64,000 nt of DNA from Schistosoma mansoni (taxonomy: Eukaryota > Platyhelminthes > Trematoda > Strigeidida > Schistosomatidae): NCBI RefSeq assembly GCF_000237925.1, contig NW_017386034.1:434001-498000 (forward strand). Direction: 5' to 3'. Shown here in pieces: positions 41,693-54,319 of this stretch (positions within the stretch are counted from its first letter, which is position 1; each line of letters opens with the position of its first letter). The notes under the pieces were generated by a model that was not told the origin of the DNA, ran no database searches, and saw only the letters and a program-made list of their open reading frames with translations. Both the position numbers and the translations under genes were made by a program.

Positions 41693-41918
41693 ATTCTTTA
41701 GTGAGATATGAGCATCCTTTCCGGCGAATGTAAGGAAATGAGCCAGGATTCAACCATCTATAAAGTTTTTTCCTGGCCATGCATCAGATCTCAAACTTTT
41801 CCATGTACCCCTCAAAGACTCCAGCACTTAAATGTATATCCAATTATCTAACCACAGGACCTTACTAGCAACGCCAATATTAATATTCTGACCAGAAATA
41901 TTTAGGAATGTCGCCAGT

Positions 41919-42468
41919 TGTTATATCTATTGATTGCGTGTGTGTGCCCAATTTTTATATCGATTGCGTGCGTTCTTGTCTAGTTGATAACTATGACGTG
42001 ATAAGACTACCAATTGGAGAGCAGTGAAATTAATTGATCGCTCAATGATATACAAAATCGTATGAGCAGTCTTGAGTACTTATCAGTCCTGCTTCCTGCC
42101 TAGCCCAGCCAGTTAAGTCCAGAACATCAATAACAGCCTCTGCAATATGAATCATTATTCACAAACATACTGCGTTTATATATCAAACAGACTGACTACA
42201 TCGTACCATAAAATAGGAAACAACATTTGTACAATATTTGGCCAAATGTGGCTGTGAATATGGGGAACAGTAATCAATTGACTGGGTATAACTCAGGAAT
42301 GGTAAATCGTATAATAATAGTCTATGGATCAAAATAAAGCTTATAATAAGAGGGATATGAATATGAATGGTTTAGTTACTTAACAATTATACAATAGGAA
42401 ATATACATATCATATTGGTCCATAAATAGTTCTCAAAGTTACCATTCATAAATCGCCACGGGATACCA
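41919..42468 (-). mobile_element. Solo LTR fossil, diverged relative
   Basis: Shares long blocks with the LTR in the duplication arms, including CCTGCTTCCTGCCTAGCC, AGTTAAGTCCAGAACA and GGGTATAACTCAGGAATGG. It begins at TGTTATATCT on the plus strand and fades near 42468. It is clearly older than the arm copies. Confidence 0.6.
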
Positions 42469-43349
42469 GAGGTAGTTCTACAAGATATGTACCCGTCCGA
42501 GTCCCAGAAGGCTGTCCTTTCTGACGGAAAATGAACGGCTGGGCGTGGACGAGGGATATAAAGAAAAAAGCTACAAGCAGCACCAATTTAATTGATAAGC
42601 CTTAGGTAGACTCCTATTCTGCGTCACAGAACACACCACTAAAGCCTGAAAGTAAGACAGCTTCCTTAAATATCTGGCCACGTGTTTCTCACATATAGAT
42701 ACTTTCACAAGTCCATTTTTTTAATTTTGTGTTGACATGCTATTATTTCCATTAATTCCATAGCCCATCCGGGAGCGTTTATGAAAACTTTACGGCCCAT
42801 CACTTCACAAGGTACAACAAAGTACAGTCAGAGACATTGTGGTGGCTGGCAATATGCCTTGAAATGAATGAACACTATTCATATATCAGTTCCCGAACTG
42901 TTAAATTCTAACTGCTGATTACTAATTAACAAGTTGGACTGTTTCCAATTCTTACTAAGCCAAAACATGTATTGTAATTTTGACCTAATCACAATTCAAG
43001 TATCTCTGTTGATTGATTTACAATACGGTTACTAAGTACCACAGCAACATCACAGTGTAAATGGCTAGGATCGATCAAGCAATAAGAAAAGGTGTAGCGG
43101 TGGGCAGCTGTCAGTCCACTTTTGTATGTTTCAAGCTTTCAAATGGCTTTATCGACCGCTTATCCTTAAGATGCCAACCAAAATATTTGAATAAATACAA
43201 TCACGTTTGTTACCAACGTCTGTGTAACTACAGGCTGCATATCATCTGGATCATCTGTTCTGGCTGATAAATTCACTGAATTTACAGTTGCTGTCTTCAT
43301 TAGTTCACTTTCAATTCTATCTAATGATATTGATTTATGTGAATGTAGC
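42469..43349. other. No gene recognised
   Basis: Mixed sequence, possibly LINE debris; nothing can be assigned. Confidence 0.4.
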
Positions 43350-45360
43350 TTTTATCATCATTGTCACCAGAATGTAGTAGATTTTCCTACTCATGTGGAT
43401 GCCCGGTTATTGATGTCAAGACATATGTGACTCATAAACATGTTCCGCCGTCTAGTTCTGATCACTGTATAATTCTTGTCGTCCGTCAAGTATGTTGGCA
43501 AGCTTGGAAAGAGTACGCTCACGCATCGGACAAAGAAAGTTGAATTCGGGAATAGCTCTGAAGCAAATAACCAACATTTGAAAAACATATTTCGTACGAC
43601 GACTTATTGGAAAACACCGTTGACATTATCACTTGTTATCTTAAATTCTGTTTTGATATATTTTGTCCCACTGAAACCATTTTTCCAAGCTTTGACCGAC
43701 TTACATCTCCACAACTAAGACGTCCATGAAAAGTAAAAGAAGGAACGTACGAAGAGAAAAACTTCATTGAAGTTCAGAAGCTAAATGGTCTAATGAACCT
43801 AGAGATTAGACTTCTGAACTCAACATTTACACAGATCTTGTAAACAAACTTTTCACATGGAAACTATTTAGGAAACCTACATGTGAAAGACAAATTGGAA
43901 GCGATAACCAGCTGAATGTTTGTGACTTGGATAAGTCATTTGTACGTCAGTCATTTGATGTCATGCTTCTTATATCCACATGTTTAAAGAATAGTTGTGT
44001 TGCGATTCTCACGGCAACTGCAGTCTGGAAATGTCTCCAGTCACTTAACTTGTCCAAATTTTTAGGACCTGATGAAATCCCAATCCTCCTTTTTAAGAAA
44101 TGTGCTGACGTTCCGTATCATCCGTTCACGAGCATGATTAATATATCCTTCTCAACTAACCTCGTACTGAAATGTGGATAAAGATAAGAATAATCCCAAC
44201 ACCTGGGAAACTATCTCGCGACAAGAATTTGAAATTCAGATCCATAGCAATAACCTCAAGACAATGTATATTTGTTGATACTTCACTTCAGCATGCGGCA
44301 AAAAAACATATTGACCCGCATCTGTTCGTTTGCAAATGAGAAAGAAGCACCTTAGATGCTGCTGTTGTTCATCTTGAATAAGAGTAAGAAGTATGTTCGA
44401 TGCACTTTTATGAACTATACTTTTTTCTTTGACCGCATATCAAGACGACTTCTACTTAACAGTTTATTCAGCGTCAATACTGACACCTGGATGACCAACT
44501 GACTATGTTTCTGTTTTCTAGAAGGGAGCTGTGCGCTTTATTTGGGGTAAAGTGTTCAACGTCACTACTGTCTCATAGCGTACCACAAGGATATGTTCCT
44601 TTCCCCCTTCTTATCTCCATGATCTGCCATCTTCAGTAAAAACACCTTCGTCAAATACGTGGACGATTTTATTATACGTATGCCGGTTCCTACGTATTTG
44701 CATTTTTTTGAAATAAATGAGTTCTTGCCTCGTATCGGTGATCTGTTGTTAATGGTCTCACATTTGATTCTTCTTGATTTCGAAATGTTACTTTTAGTCT
44801 GAGACATGAACAACATTTAAACACCCTGTCGAAATCCCATAAAGCATGTACTATTGGAGATTCTTTGACACATACAGTGTCAAAAGTCATTTATCTTGGT
44901 GTAAATTTTTCTTTTTATCTCTTTTAGTCTTCCCATGTTTTATTGTTATCGATGAAGGTTTTTCCTCTGACTTACTAAATAAAGAGGCTGCATGATTTTG
45001 GAACTACTAAACAATTACCCTTACGATTTGACAATTCTTACATATTCCCTATTATTCTCCACTGTTCACTATTATTCTTTCCCGGGTTTTTGAGAGAAGA
45101 CAATTGTATTGTGGAGAGAGTCGAAGGCAGTTAACAGGGTGTGTGTCTTGTACTTCTTGAGGTCACCATCAGTATGGTTGTGGGTAGACATCTGAGGTCT
45201 TGCGTACCCTTGAAAGGCGTTAACTATCCACTTCGTGCATATCTTTGTCCCTACATATTCTATGAGAGAACGAAACGTCAATACGTTAGAATCCATGCTT
45301 ATAGGCAGGGGTATAAGATCTCTATAACGCCTTATCTAGTAAATATATTAGATAATGAAT
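43350..45360 (+). mobile_element. Decayed LINE (CR1/Jockey-like), endonuclease-RT part
   Basis: RT entry: LNLSKFLGPDEIPILLFKKC (44050-44110), then IIPTPGKLSRDKN and FRSIAITS. Later come LLSHSVPQG (44560-44590) and the catalytic region KYVDDF (44655-44672), then C-terminal debris up to about 45340 (RILSHESHPL-like). Many stops and frame changes show that it is old. It is a different LINE family from the 52.9-kb copy. Confidence 0.7.
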
Positions 45361-46479
45361 AGGTTACTAGAGTTGACCCATTTAGTAACCTGTATTCTGA
45401 AACATGTTTCGTATCTAAAAAGGTTGTACAGACCCAAAGCATCTTTAAAAAACATTTCATTTAATTCCATGCAGTTTACCTACTAAAATTAAGTGTATAT
45501 GTATGAACTTGTTAGTTTCTTTCACTTTTTTCGCGAAAGGAACTTGTTGAAATAACTTGTACTGCGAATTCGATATCGTACGAAGAATAAAATACTGAAT
45601 AAAGCCATTTATAATAACGATTCCAGAGTCATGAGTAAGAGCGTGATCTCATTGACCAATATTATAATTTTCTACAATCAGTCGACCGTGATCCAAAAAT
45701 CAGACACGCGCATGATTTCGAAAGAGTCGGAGCATTTGTTCGTGAAGTTTATGAGGCAAAGTAAGAGTTCCAACGAAAATGTTGAACCCTGACCATATGG
45801 ACTCCTCAAAGCAATCCTAAACCCTATGAATCTAAGAGATCTTTTTCTAAATGTCGCTCGAAGTCACGATAATACCGACATCCGAGCTAGATCAGATATA
45901 TCTCTAGAAGGTAGAATTAGAAATTAATCGCAAAATTGATGAATAAAATTTCCGCTTGGTGGATTTGTAGTGACGTTGGGCCCTGACCGCACAATTTTTG
46001 GAGCGGAGCATATAATTACTGAAAAGAACTATATCGAGCAATCGACAAGAAGAGAATGCTGACTGTGGGGAACGCGAGAACATTAATTTAATTCAATCGG
46101 ATGGCATGGCTCAGCTTTTTGGGTGTGGTCATTATGATGCAACTTATCTCTCTTATTCATATTAAATATATTGTTCTATCTTCAGCCCAAATGTGTTCCC
46201 CATAATATATTGGTGATTGTTAAGATAGAATGAGCTAGCGTACACAATGTTGTGACGTCCACGTAAGACCTTATAGATCATGAAATCTCATCATGACAAA
46301 TTCATAATCTTAGGGTTAGGTCTGTTATTGGAACAGTACGAATAACATAGTAGACAATAATTCTACAGGTATTCTGGTAATCAGGTCGTGGTAGAGAATG
46401 CTGCTGAGGACTGTATGGGTTGGTCGTTCTCTTTAGAAGTTTTATATGCAAGTGCTCTTAGTCAAGAAAAGGAATTCTA
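45361..46479. other. No gene recognised; possible LTR-type end near 46030-46085
   Basis: The phrase AATCGACAAGA...CTGTGGGGAACGCGAGAA resembles the LTR end and primer-binding site at 8240-8275. It may be a decayed LTR fossil with unknown limits. Confidence 0.3.
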
Positions 46480-48691
46480 TGAACTAGGAGCATTAGTGGA
46501 CGGTTTAAAGCCGCGCATCGTAGCTGTGATAGAAATTTGATTAGTTTTTGACATCAACATCACTACAAAACTATTCGGACAGAACATGCAAGAAGTGATG
46601 AGAGTAGATGCAGGGAAGAGTGGGGTCATAACATACATAGCTAATAATATAAATACCCGTTCCTTTATTTATGGGGCCTATGATAAAACTCGTGAAGCTA
46701 TTAGCCATGAGCTCACTTTCGAACGTTGTATATTTATACTCGGTGTCATCTATCGTAGCCCAATCTTTAAAGCTGATGATTTTATTTTTGGGTACATTCA
46801 GATGTGGAGTAAAATTAATAGATGCCCGAATTTAGATTTTAATGCACCTGATATTAGTTGAACAGAGGTAGCCACCGTTAATTCTGTGAACTTCGATAGA
46901 AGGTTCTTAGTGGCGGTAATGTAGCATGCATTAGTACAGCACGCATCTGAACCCACACGTTTCGGTCTAAAGTAGGGATCTTTGTTAGATTTAGTAGTCA
47001 TTCATGAAACCGAGAATACTGTCGGTGTAAATATTCTTCCACCTTTACCTAATAGTGATCATGCTGTTTTGTTATTCACGTTTAGAGCTTGTGACATAAT
47101 ATACGATCATATTAAAGGCATCCCAAATGTCTGAAGAGCAAACATACCAGTTATTTAGGAGTGCTCTGCAACAATAGATTGATCAGTAAATAACAGACCA
47201 TAAATTGAAGAAGTATGATCCATATATAAAGGTAAGCTTTGTTTAGTTATGTTCGCGCTTTTACTATGCTTAGTACCTTGTAGATCAAATGACTGTTTAC
47301 CAGGGACAACCAGAGAGCTCGAGAAACTTACCGGATTTAAGGAAAAGCACTGAAGTATATTTATCTCTATGGGTTCTGAACAGTACAGATTCAATTATTG
47401 TCAGACCGGAAACACTCGCAAAGCATTGATAAGTAAGGCTGGACAATCGCGTGAAAAATAATTGGTTGGTGTTTGTGAAAGTAGTCTGAAAAGGTCCCTA
47501 TCCTATATAAAGAGTTACACCCAGAGAAGGGGCGGAATTCCACCACTTATCGTGCAAGAAATTTTTCTGATATTAGCAAAAAATGGTGTTTCGAGAGATG
47601 AAGCTTTATCAGGACATTTTAGTAAAATGTTTTCTACCGACAGTAGCAAATGACCAACAGTTAGTCGCGACAATGGAAGCTCACCAGTGGACTCTGTGGT
47701 TATTGCAAAAGGAACTGTCCTACGATTACTTTAGCATCTCGAAGCCCAGTGGTCCTGGCGACATTCACCCTAGGATTATGAAAGCTCTGTCGGCTGTAAC
47801 TGTTGAACTTATTGCCATACTATGTGATGTCGTTGCGGCAGCCCGGAATGCCAAGAGACTGGAAAGATGCAATCATATGTCCGGTGTATTCAGCGGGGAG
47901 CAGAAACTTAGTAACCGTCAACCTGTAAGTCTAACCAATGTACCTAACAAACTAATGGAAAAGATTCTTCGGATGGTTATTCTAGACTATATGAATGGGG
48001 GAAAATCTCTTATCCAGGGAACAGCACGGCTTTAGGAAAGGCCCACCATGCTTGGCAAATCTGCTTATTTCAAGAAAGTATTGGGCTGCAGCGAAAGAAA
48101 GAAATATTCCTGTGGACGTATTTTTCACAGATTCACGCCCTAAACTAAAATTGAAAAGTTTTTGGATCCATGATGTGATCGTAGACTGGATAAGTGACTT
48201 TCTCAATGATAGGAGACAACGGGAACGGGGAAATGCGGCTCTGTTGTTATGGTGATCCGTAGAATGTGAAGCTCCTCGATCCTCTTCTATATTGATTCAT
48301 GTAAATGACTTACCAAGTGTGGAAAAGCCATCTATTCCGGTCTTAGCAGATGGAATAAAAGTCAAGAGACATGTACACAATATTTCGGACAGAAAAATAA
48401 TGCCGGCTGACTAGAATTCACTGGTTGTGAAGTGTGTGGTGCTGCAATTTAATAACTGCGACAAATCATATCGCTACACAATATTCAGAGTTGTGTTCCC
48501 TGGAGCTGTGAACTATAAAGGTCTAGGAGTTACAGAAAGCAGCTACCATAGAACTGTGGGTAACTACAAAACTACCGCTGTCAAAGGCATGAAAATCGAA
48601 CTGGATATTTGTAAATCTTTTCAACACTTGGATGAAGAAATGTTAAGGGTATTTAACCCGACCTTCGTGAAGCCGTGTATGAAATATAAGT
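46480..48691 (+). mobile_element. Decayed CR1-like LINE (second family), 5' and middle
   Basis: Endonuclease part: LKPRIVAVIEI, AGKSGVITYIANNIN and CIFILGVIYRSP. RT part: SGPGDIHPRIMKALS, RQPVSLTNVPNKLMEKI, REQHGFRKGPPCLANLL and WISDFLNDRRQR, then HVNDLPSV. C-terminal part: YKGLGV. It stops at about 48691 against an antisense CR1-like copy. What looks like its C-terminal end reappears at 52229-52395. Confidence 0.75.
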
Positions 48692-51600
48692 CGTAGGGTA
48701 CCAACACTCTTATTTTTTTCAACTAGAGATACTTCTAGAGAGGAGTTGCCTACGTTGTAACTGTATTCTGCAACACGTCGCAGATGAACTGCCATACACT
48801 TTGAAGTGTTAGACGTCAGTCCACTACCGTCTGCCCAACTTTGAAGTCGAGTCAGATCCTCCTGAAGTGCCAGTTTATCCTCTTGGTTGCGTATCTCTCT
48901 CCACAGTTTCACATCATCAGCAAAAGTAATAAGCTAGACGATACTTGTTGTGGAAGATCGTGTATATAAATCAAGAGAATAGGTCTTAGTACTGAACCCT
49001 AGGGGACCCCACTAGGAAATTCCTTAGCCTGAGAGAGAGTAAAGTTAACCCTGACCTTAAAATGTTGATCTTTTAGATATGAAGTGAGTCAATCAAGTAA
49101 ACGTGATTTGATACCCAATCGTCTAAGCTTATCGATAAGACATATGTGGTCGGCCCTATCAAAAGCTTTTGAGAAGTCTAGGTAAATGACGTGAAACTTC
49201 CTCTTGTGATCAAGGATCATTGTCCATCTGTCCACCACCGTCAGCAGGTTGGTTATACAAGAGTGATTTTTTCCGAAACCGTGCTGTTGGGGTGAAAAGA
49301 AGTTCATGGATAATAAGTAGTTGTGTATATCATCGTATATCAAGGAGTCCATAATTTTAGACGGTTTAGAGAGAAGGGCCACTGGTCGGTAGCTTGAAGG
49401 TTCTCTGCGTCGACCTCCCTTGAAAACTGTTGTGATGTGAGATAGCTTCCGAATTTCCGGTAATGTGGCTCGGCTTGTCTAGTGTGAGAACGCTACGCTA
49501 AGCAGTGTTGCCAGGATTGAAGTTGCTTCTCTCAGGATAGTAGAACGAACCATATACGGACCGGGAGAAGTGTCTTTTCTTAGGTTCTGAAGTTTACGGA
49601 ACACCAGGTCAGCACTCAGGTTCACTTCGTGAAGTCCTATGAAGTTGCAGATGAAGCTTTCGTCAGTATAGTTGATGTGGGTCGGTTGAAATGTTCGACA
49701 GCATTGTTCAGTCAAAAGGTTAGCGGCATCCTCATCGTTGTTGTTCGGGCCATTAGGACCTAGCAGGCGAGAAAATCCAGTTTTGCCTTGTCGAAGAGAA
49801 ACTGAACGACGGAATAAGCTTTCGGGATCGGAGACAAATTTATCGATAAGCTTTATCTTGTATTGAGGCTCGTCTTCTCTTATTGCCTTTGTGCATATGT
49901 TCTTTATTTGTTTGAATTGCCTGAACGCGCCGTTGTTATCGGTTCGTATATATTCAGCCCAGCTGTACCTTTTGCGGCTTAGCAAAAGAAGAGTGCGGTT
50001 CTTGATGACTGTAGGTTGTTTGTAGAGTTTGGGGAACGTTCAAGGAACTGAATGCTTAGTAGCACATAGGAGCGTGTGCAGTAAGAAATCCCAATGAGAA
50101 TCCACACCAAGTTGAGTGTGAACATCCCAATCCACCTGTAGTAGATAGTCCTGTGAAGCTGAAGCTTTCAATAGTTTGAAATTCCAGAGCATATTGTTGG
50201 TGGGATATCCTAGCTCCGTTTTGCTGACAAAACTGAAGGATATAATTGCGTGATCGCTTTTCCCTAGGGGAGCCAGAATTAAGAGGTTGCTGACTAAGAA
50301 TTCTTCATTTGTGAATACCCAGTCTAAGCGCGACGGTATTTGGTTGTTTCTCCAATTAGTTTCCGACTTCATATTTTCGAATGATCCCAGATTTTCAATG
50401 AGGTTGAAGAACCGAACTTCAGTAGAGTTTTCACCTCCAATGTACGTATGTTCCGCGAAATCGACTCTAGGAAGATTGAAGTCCCCTAGAATCGGGATAT
50501 GAGAAAATCCAAGACGCGTAGAGCGGGATAATCCTTCCAGCATACGATTTTCGTACCAGATGTCAGCAGTGGTCTTCCTGTAGATAACTCCATCCAGACA
50601 CCTCGAGGTGGTAGACAATCTTACTGAGCACCACCAGTCGTTGTGAAACAAAGATATCATGGGTATTGCTAGCTTCTGGTCCGCCAACTGAGATGATATT
50701 CAAGTTTCAGATATTCCCATCAGATGAGCATTATTAACACTGCTACGTTTATGTAGCTCATCCATTTTGTTTGGCAAACACGCGGCGTTCATCTATGAGC
50801 AGTTTATGCTTTCAATTTGAAACGCGTGAGCTTCCCCGTCCTGATTCACTGTATGAGCCTTAAGTGAATGGAGAGGTAGCCTATCTGTACACGGTTTTCC
50901 GAGTTGGTAGCCCCTGTTCTTTCTACGTTTTTTCTACGATCAAGACAGTTCACAAGTGGAATGGTCAGCTCCAACTTGCTTTTGTGCTTGATCCTGGCAT
51001 CATGTGGCCTATCCTGGTGCATATGGATTCCAGTCGGCAACCGGCGTCTGTTGGTATGAAATACTTTCCAGAGTTTTAACCGCCATATGAAAGGATTGGA
51101 AGGTTATCTTTATCAGCCAGGGTCTAGAAACACCGACCTTCTTGGTTAGTTCCAACACTTGTAGAGTTAATATATTTTTGAGCTCCAAGGACTGCTTGAC
51201 GAATTTCTATTGCCGAATATCAGTTTGCGTGGTCAGGGTCTATGTTTTCTGTCAAACCTTGCATAATGATATTTCTTCCGCGGAAAAACATCTCATGAGA
51301 TTCTTAGGGATGTTCCGGATGAGATTGCACTCAGAATACGGTATATAAGGCAGTATTTTAAATTCCTATCTAATTTCAGTAAGTGTCTAGCTTGTGGCGG
51401 ACCAAAAAGTATATTAACTCAAAATAGCAATGAAGTTATTACGTCCAGACGTTAATATAATAGTATACGAATTGTAAGTTACGAACACAAATAAAAGTTA
51501 AATGACGTTATTTAAATCAGCTGGTTGGTGCATGTTCTGTTGCGTTTAGTACAAGAATCCACAATTATAGATAATTAATAACACCGCTGAGGTTGATATG

Positions 51601-52228
51601 GCTTCAGTAATATAACTAAATGCACAAAATAATGGAAATGTTACAACAGTCTATAAATGTAGATGATAGTTATTTCATAGTCCAATAATCATAACCACAG
51701 GCGATTGAGAGCCAGGCGTGTGTGTAACAGTGTATTTACGAGCGGTTAACAGTGTCATGCTATGTGGGATTCAAAAACGAGAGTGAGTGTTCAAGGTCAT
51801 ACACTTGAACAACATGTACAATCATTTTGTGATAAATGTACAGATTGTGAAAATTGACAACATAAATGGAAATAATATCAAAAGCTATTTACAAAATAGG
51901 TTTTTCATGCCTATCTCCACAAGCCAGCAGGACGTTCTCTACGTCGGAAGCATTCTTGAGTGTTACACGAAGTAGCCTTGGGTGATTTTGATGCTCAGGG
52001 TCCTTTCCCCAAGTGACCCATGTGACCGTCAAAAGCTCTATTCCAGGAAGTTCAAGCTTCATGTTTAATTCTCTCCAGAGCATCCAGTCATTTTTGTCCT
52101 GCAAACGGAGTAGAAGGTCAGGGTTGTCTTTAGGGTTCATGATTATGAGAAAGTCATCACGAACCGTTATTGATTTTCTAGGTGTTTCAGTGAGTCCAGG
52201 TTCGGCACCTTGTTGTTTGTAGGTCGAA
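48692..52228 (-). mobile_element. Antisense CR1-like LINE, both ORFs, decayed and 3'-truncated
   Basis: Same family as 52895-57202, about 80% identical at protein level by eye. ORF2 pieces: IPILGDFNLPRVDF, RLDWVFTNEEFLVSN, LRKDTSPGPYMV, QQHGFGKNHSCITNLLT and YLDFSKAFDR. ORF1 pieces: 51040-50846 and 52140-51930. An unrelated stretch (about 51395-51905) interrupts ORF1. The element stops inside ORF2 at 48692, losing its 3' end, which is unusual for LINE insertion and points to rearrangement. Confidence 0.85.
51395..51905. repeat. About 510-bp insertion in CR1 ORF1, type unknown
   Basis: Interrupts ORF1 between the codons for VLLA and HLLKSDGN. It has short inverted ends (CTTGTGG at left, CCACAAG at right). 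It carries a TATACGAATTGTAAG phrase also found near 7385. It could be a small DNA element or an old LTR. Confidence 0.4.
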
Positions 52229-52395
52229 GCTCATTCATCGAGCTTTGAATTACTGCAATTCTCTACCAGAATACGTAATATCATCACCTTCTCTTGGTAC
52301 ATTCAAAGCGCAGTTAGATCTCCGCTATGTTGCAAATCACAAGGGTCAATATATGTCGGTAGATCTCCTAACCTTGCTATTGAAGACTAAATAAT
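52229..52395 (+). mobile_element. LINE C-terminal end (probably of the 46.5-kb copy)
   Basis: Translates to NYCNSLPEYVISSPSLGTFK and AQLDLRYVANHKGQYMS, a typical LINE C-terminus. The strand matches 46480-48691, and the piece sits just beyond the antisense CR1-like copy. Confidence 0.65.
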
Positions 52396-52894
52396 GAATT
52401 AGTATTTGCCACAAGAACTACAAAAATATGCCAAGGCTTGAACGAAAATTTAGCAATGAAAGATGCTCTCTTAAATCTGCAAATTCTCCAAGGGAAAACG
52501 AAAGGACAGGGAACAAACAAAATCGTTCAAAAAAGTATTTAATTGATATATCTAGCGCACTTTTCGAACGGGAAGTTTAGTCCTAACGTGATTTACATTT
52601 CTCAAACTTTTGCTGTGTTCTTACGCAACAAAAGTACCATTTCCGATCTAAAGAATCTATTCTGAGCTATACGTTCGGTAGATTACTTTTTTTTGTGTTT
52701 CACTCAAATTAATAGTTAACTGTGGTTTCGTCTCAGCTCACCATCGGTTTTTTTTATAGTTTTCACGTAAAGGCTAGCTTTAGCTTATTGTTAACTGTTT
52801 TTATACATTTTTGCCAGTTTTTGTTTACTGCGTGTTTTTTTTAACGGTCCTAAACTTACTGCTTGTATTTTTAAGACAGTCTAAATCACTAGCC
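52396..52894 (+). other. Probable 5' UTR of the CR1-like LINE
   Basis: AT-rich, with T-runs and no coding signal. It lies between the LINE relic at 52229-52395 and the ORF1 start. The element's true 5' end cannot be set by eye. Confidence 0.4.
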
Positions 52895-54319
52895 ATGAAA
52901 AATTCATGCAAAAGACCTGGTTGCCGTTTTGCCGTTACATCTGGCATGCAATGTGACAACTGCAAAGGTTGGTTCCACGAGGCATGTACAGATCTAACAG
53001 CAGCAGCCTATAGCAGACTCAGCAAGTCTGATCGTAGGTGGGTATGTGTTACCTGCAACACTGATACGGTAGTTATGTTGGGTACCATCATTACTTTACT
53101 AACAGGTCTGAGAGATAAGTTGTCTAAGAATTTGGTAAATGATAGCATCATGACGGGTAACAAAGCTGGAACGCATAGGGCAAACAAGGAAAAGGATACT
53201 GACAGATCGGTTATCGAAGGTGCTGTTAACAGCACGAGTGATGATGTGCTGAAACTCAGCACTATCTTAACATCGACTGTTATCGACTCCCTAAGTAAAC
53301 TTGGGTCCCCCAGGGAGGAGTCCTTGAATGAGACGGTGGTTCCCAAAAATCCTGTAGGTGGTTGGACTCACGTTAACAGGAGTAATAAAGCCCAAGCGTC
53401 CCCGCCGAAACTGAACGTCCCAAGTACCGTGCGGAAATCAATTGATGCTTTGGCCACACAGTCTACACCCAAGACTGTCCGCCCGGTCATCACTGAGCCC
53501 AGGAATCGAAAACGCGTCTCGACATCCAAACAACAAGATACCAAACCTAGACGCCCTGGAAAACCTGGGAAATCAATTACGGTTCGTGACGACTCTGTCA
53601 TAATCATGAACCTTATTGACAACCCCGACCTTCCTCTCAGTTTGCAGGACAAAAATGATAGGATGCTCTGGGGAGAATTAAACAAGAGGCTTGAACTCCC
53701 TAGATTAGAGCCTTTGACCGTCACACGGCTCACTCGGGGGAAGGACTCTAACCACCTAAACCACCCGAGGCTGCTTCGTGTTACACTTAAGAATGCCTCC
53801 GACGTAGAGGACGTCCTGCTAGCCAGTCACTTACTGAAGTCCGATGGGAACGTAAGAATACTGCCCGACATACCGTATTCTGAACGAAATCTCATCCGGA
53901 ACATCCCTAAGGAATCTCGCGAGGCGTTTTTCCGTGGACGAAATATCATTGTGCAAGGTGTACCGGAAAATATGGACCCAACTCAAGCAAACTCTGATAT
54001 TCGGGAATTGAAATTCATTAAGCATTCCTTAAAACTCAAGGACATATTGACCCAACAGGTAATGCGACTAGCCAAGAGAGACGGAGACTCTAGGCCCCGG
54101 CTGTTGAAGATAACCTTCCCCTCCTCCCACATGGCGGCTGCAACTCTGGAAGCATTTCGTGCCAATAGACGACGGTTGCCAACTGGCATCCATATGCATC
54201 CGGATAGGCCCCACGACAGCAGGATCAAGCACAAACGAAAGCTGGAGCTGACAATTCCACTCGTGGACTGTCTTGATCATAAAAAAACGTGTAAAGGACA
54301 GGGACTACCAACTCGGTAA
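52895..54319 (+). CDS. CR1-like LINE ORF1 protein with PHD-type zinc finger
   Basis: 474 residues from the ATG at 52895; the frame is open a little upstream but has no earlier ATG. The N-terminus has a PHD-like Cys/His cluster (CKRPGC, QCDNCKGWFHEAC, WVCVTC). A Ser/Lys/Pro-rich linker (about residues 120-260) follows. The C-terminal half (HPRLLRVTLKNASDVEDVLL, PYSERNLIRNIPKESREAF) looks like an RRM-like fold followed by a basic end. ORF1 proteins of CR1-type LINEs bind RNA and may chaperone the element. It is uninterrupted, so this copy may be fairly young. Confidence 0.85.
   Translation: MKNSCKRPGCRFAVTSGMQCDNCKGWFHEACTDLTAAAYSRLSKSDRRWVCVTCNTDTVVMLGTIITLLTGLRDKLSKNLVNDSIMTGNKAGTHRANKEKDTDRSVIEGAVNSTSDDVLKLSTILTSTVIDSLSKLGSPREESLNETVVPKNPVGGWTHVNRSNKAQASPPKLNVPSTVRKSIDALATQSTPKTVRPVITEPRNRKRVSTSKQQDTKPRRPGKPGKSITVRDDSVIIMNLIDNPDLPLSLQDKNDRMLWGELNKRLELPRLEPLTVTRLTRGKDSNHLNHPRLLRVTLKNASDVEDVLLASHLLKSDGNVRILPDIPYSERNLIRNIPKESREAFFRGRNIIVQGVPENMDPTQANSDIRELKFIKHSLKLKDILTQQVMRLAKRDGDSRPRLLKITFPSSHMAAATLEAFRANRRRLPTGIHMHPDRPHDSRIKHKRKLELTIPLVDCLDHKKTCKGQGLPTR

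Noticed and set aside
53008-54280. Minus-strand reading frames opposite the CR1-like ORF1
   Set aside because: They are shadows of ORF1; the plus strand carries the PHD-type finger and conserved residues.
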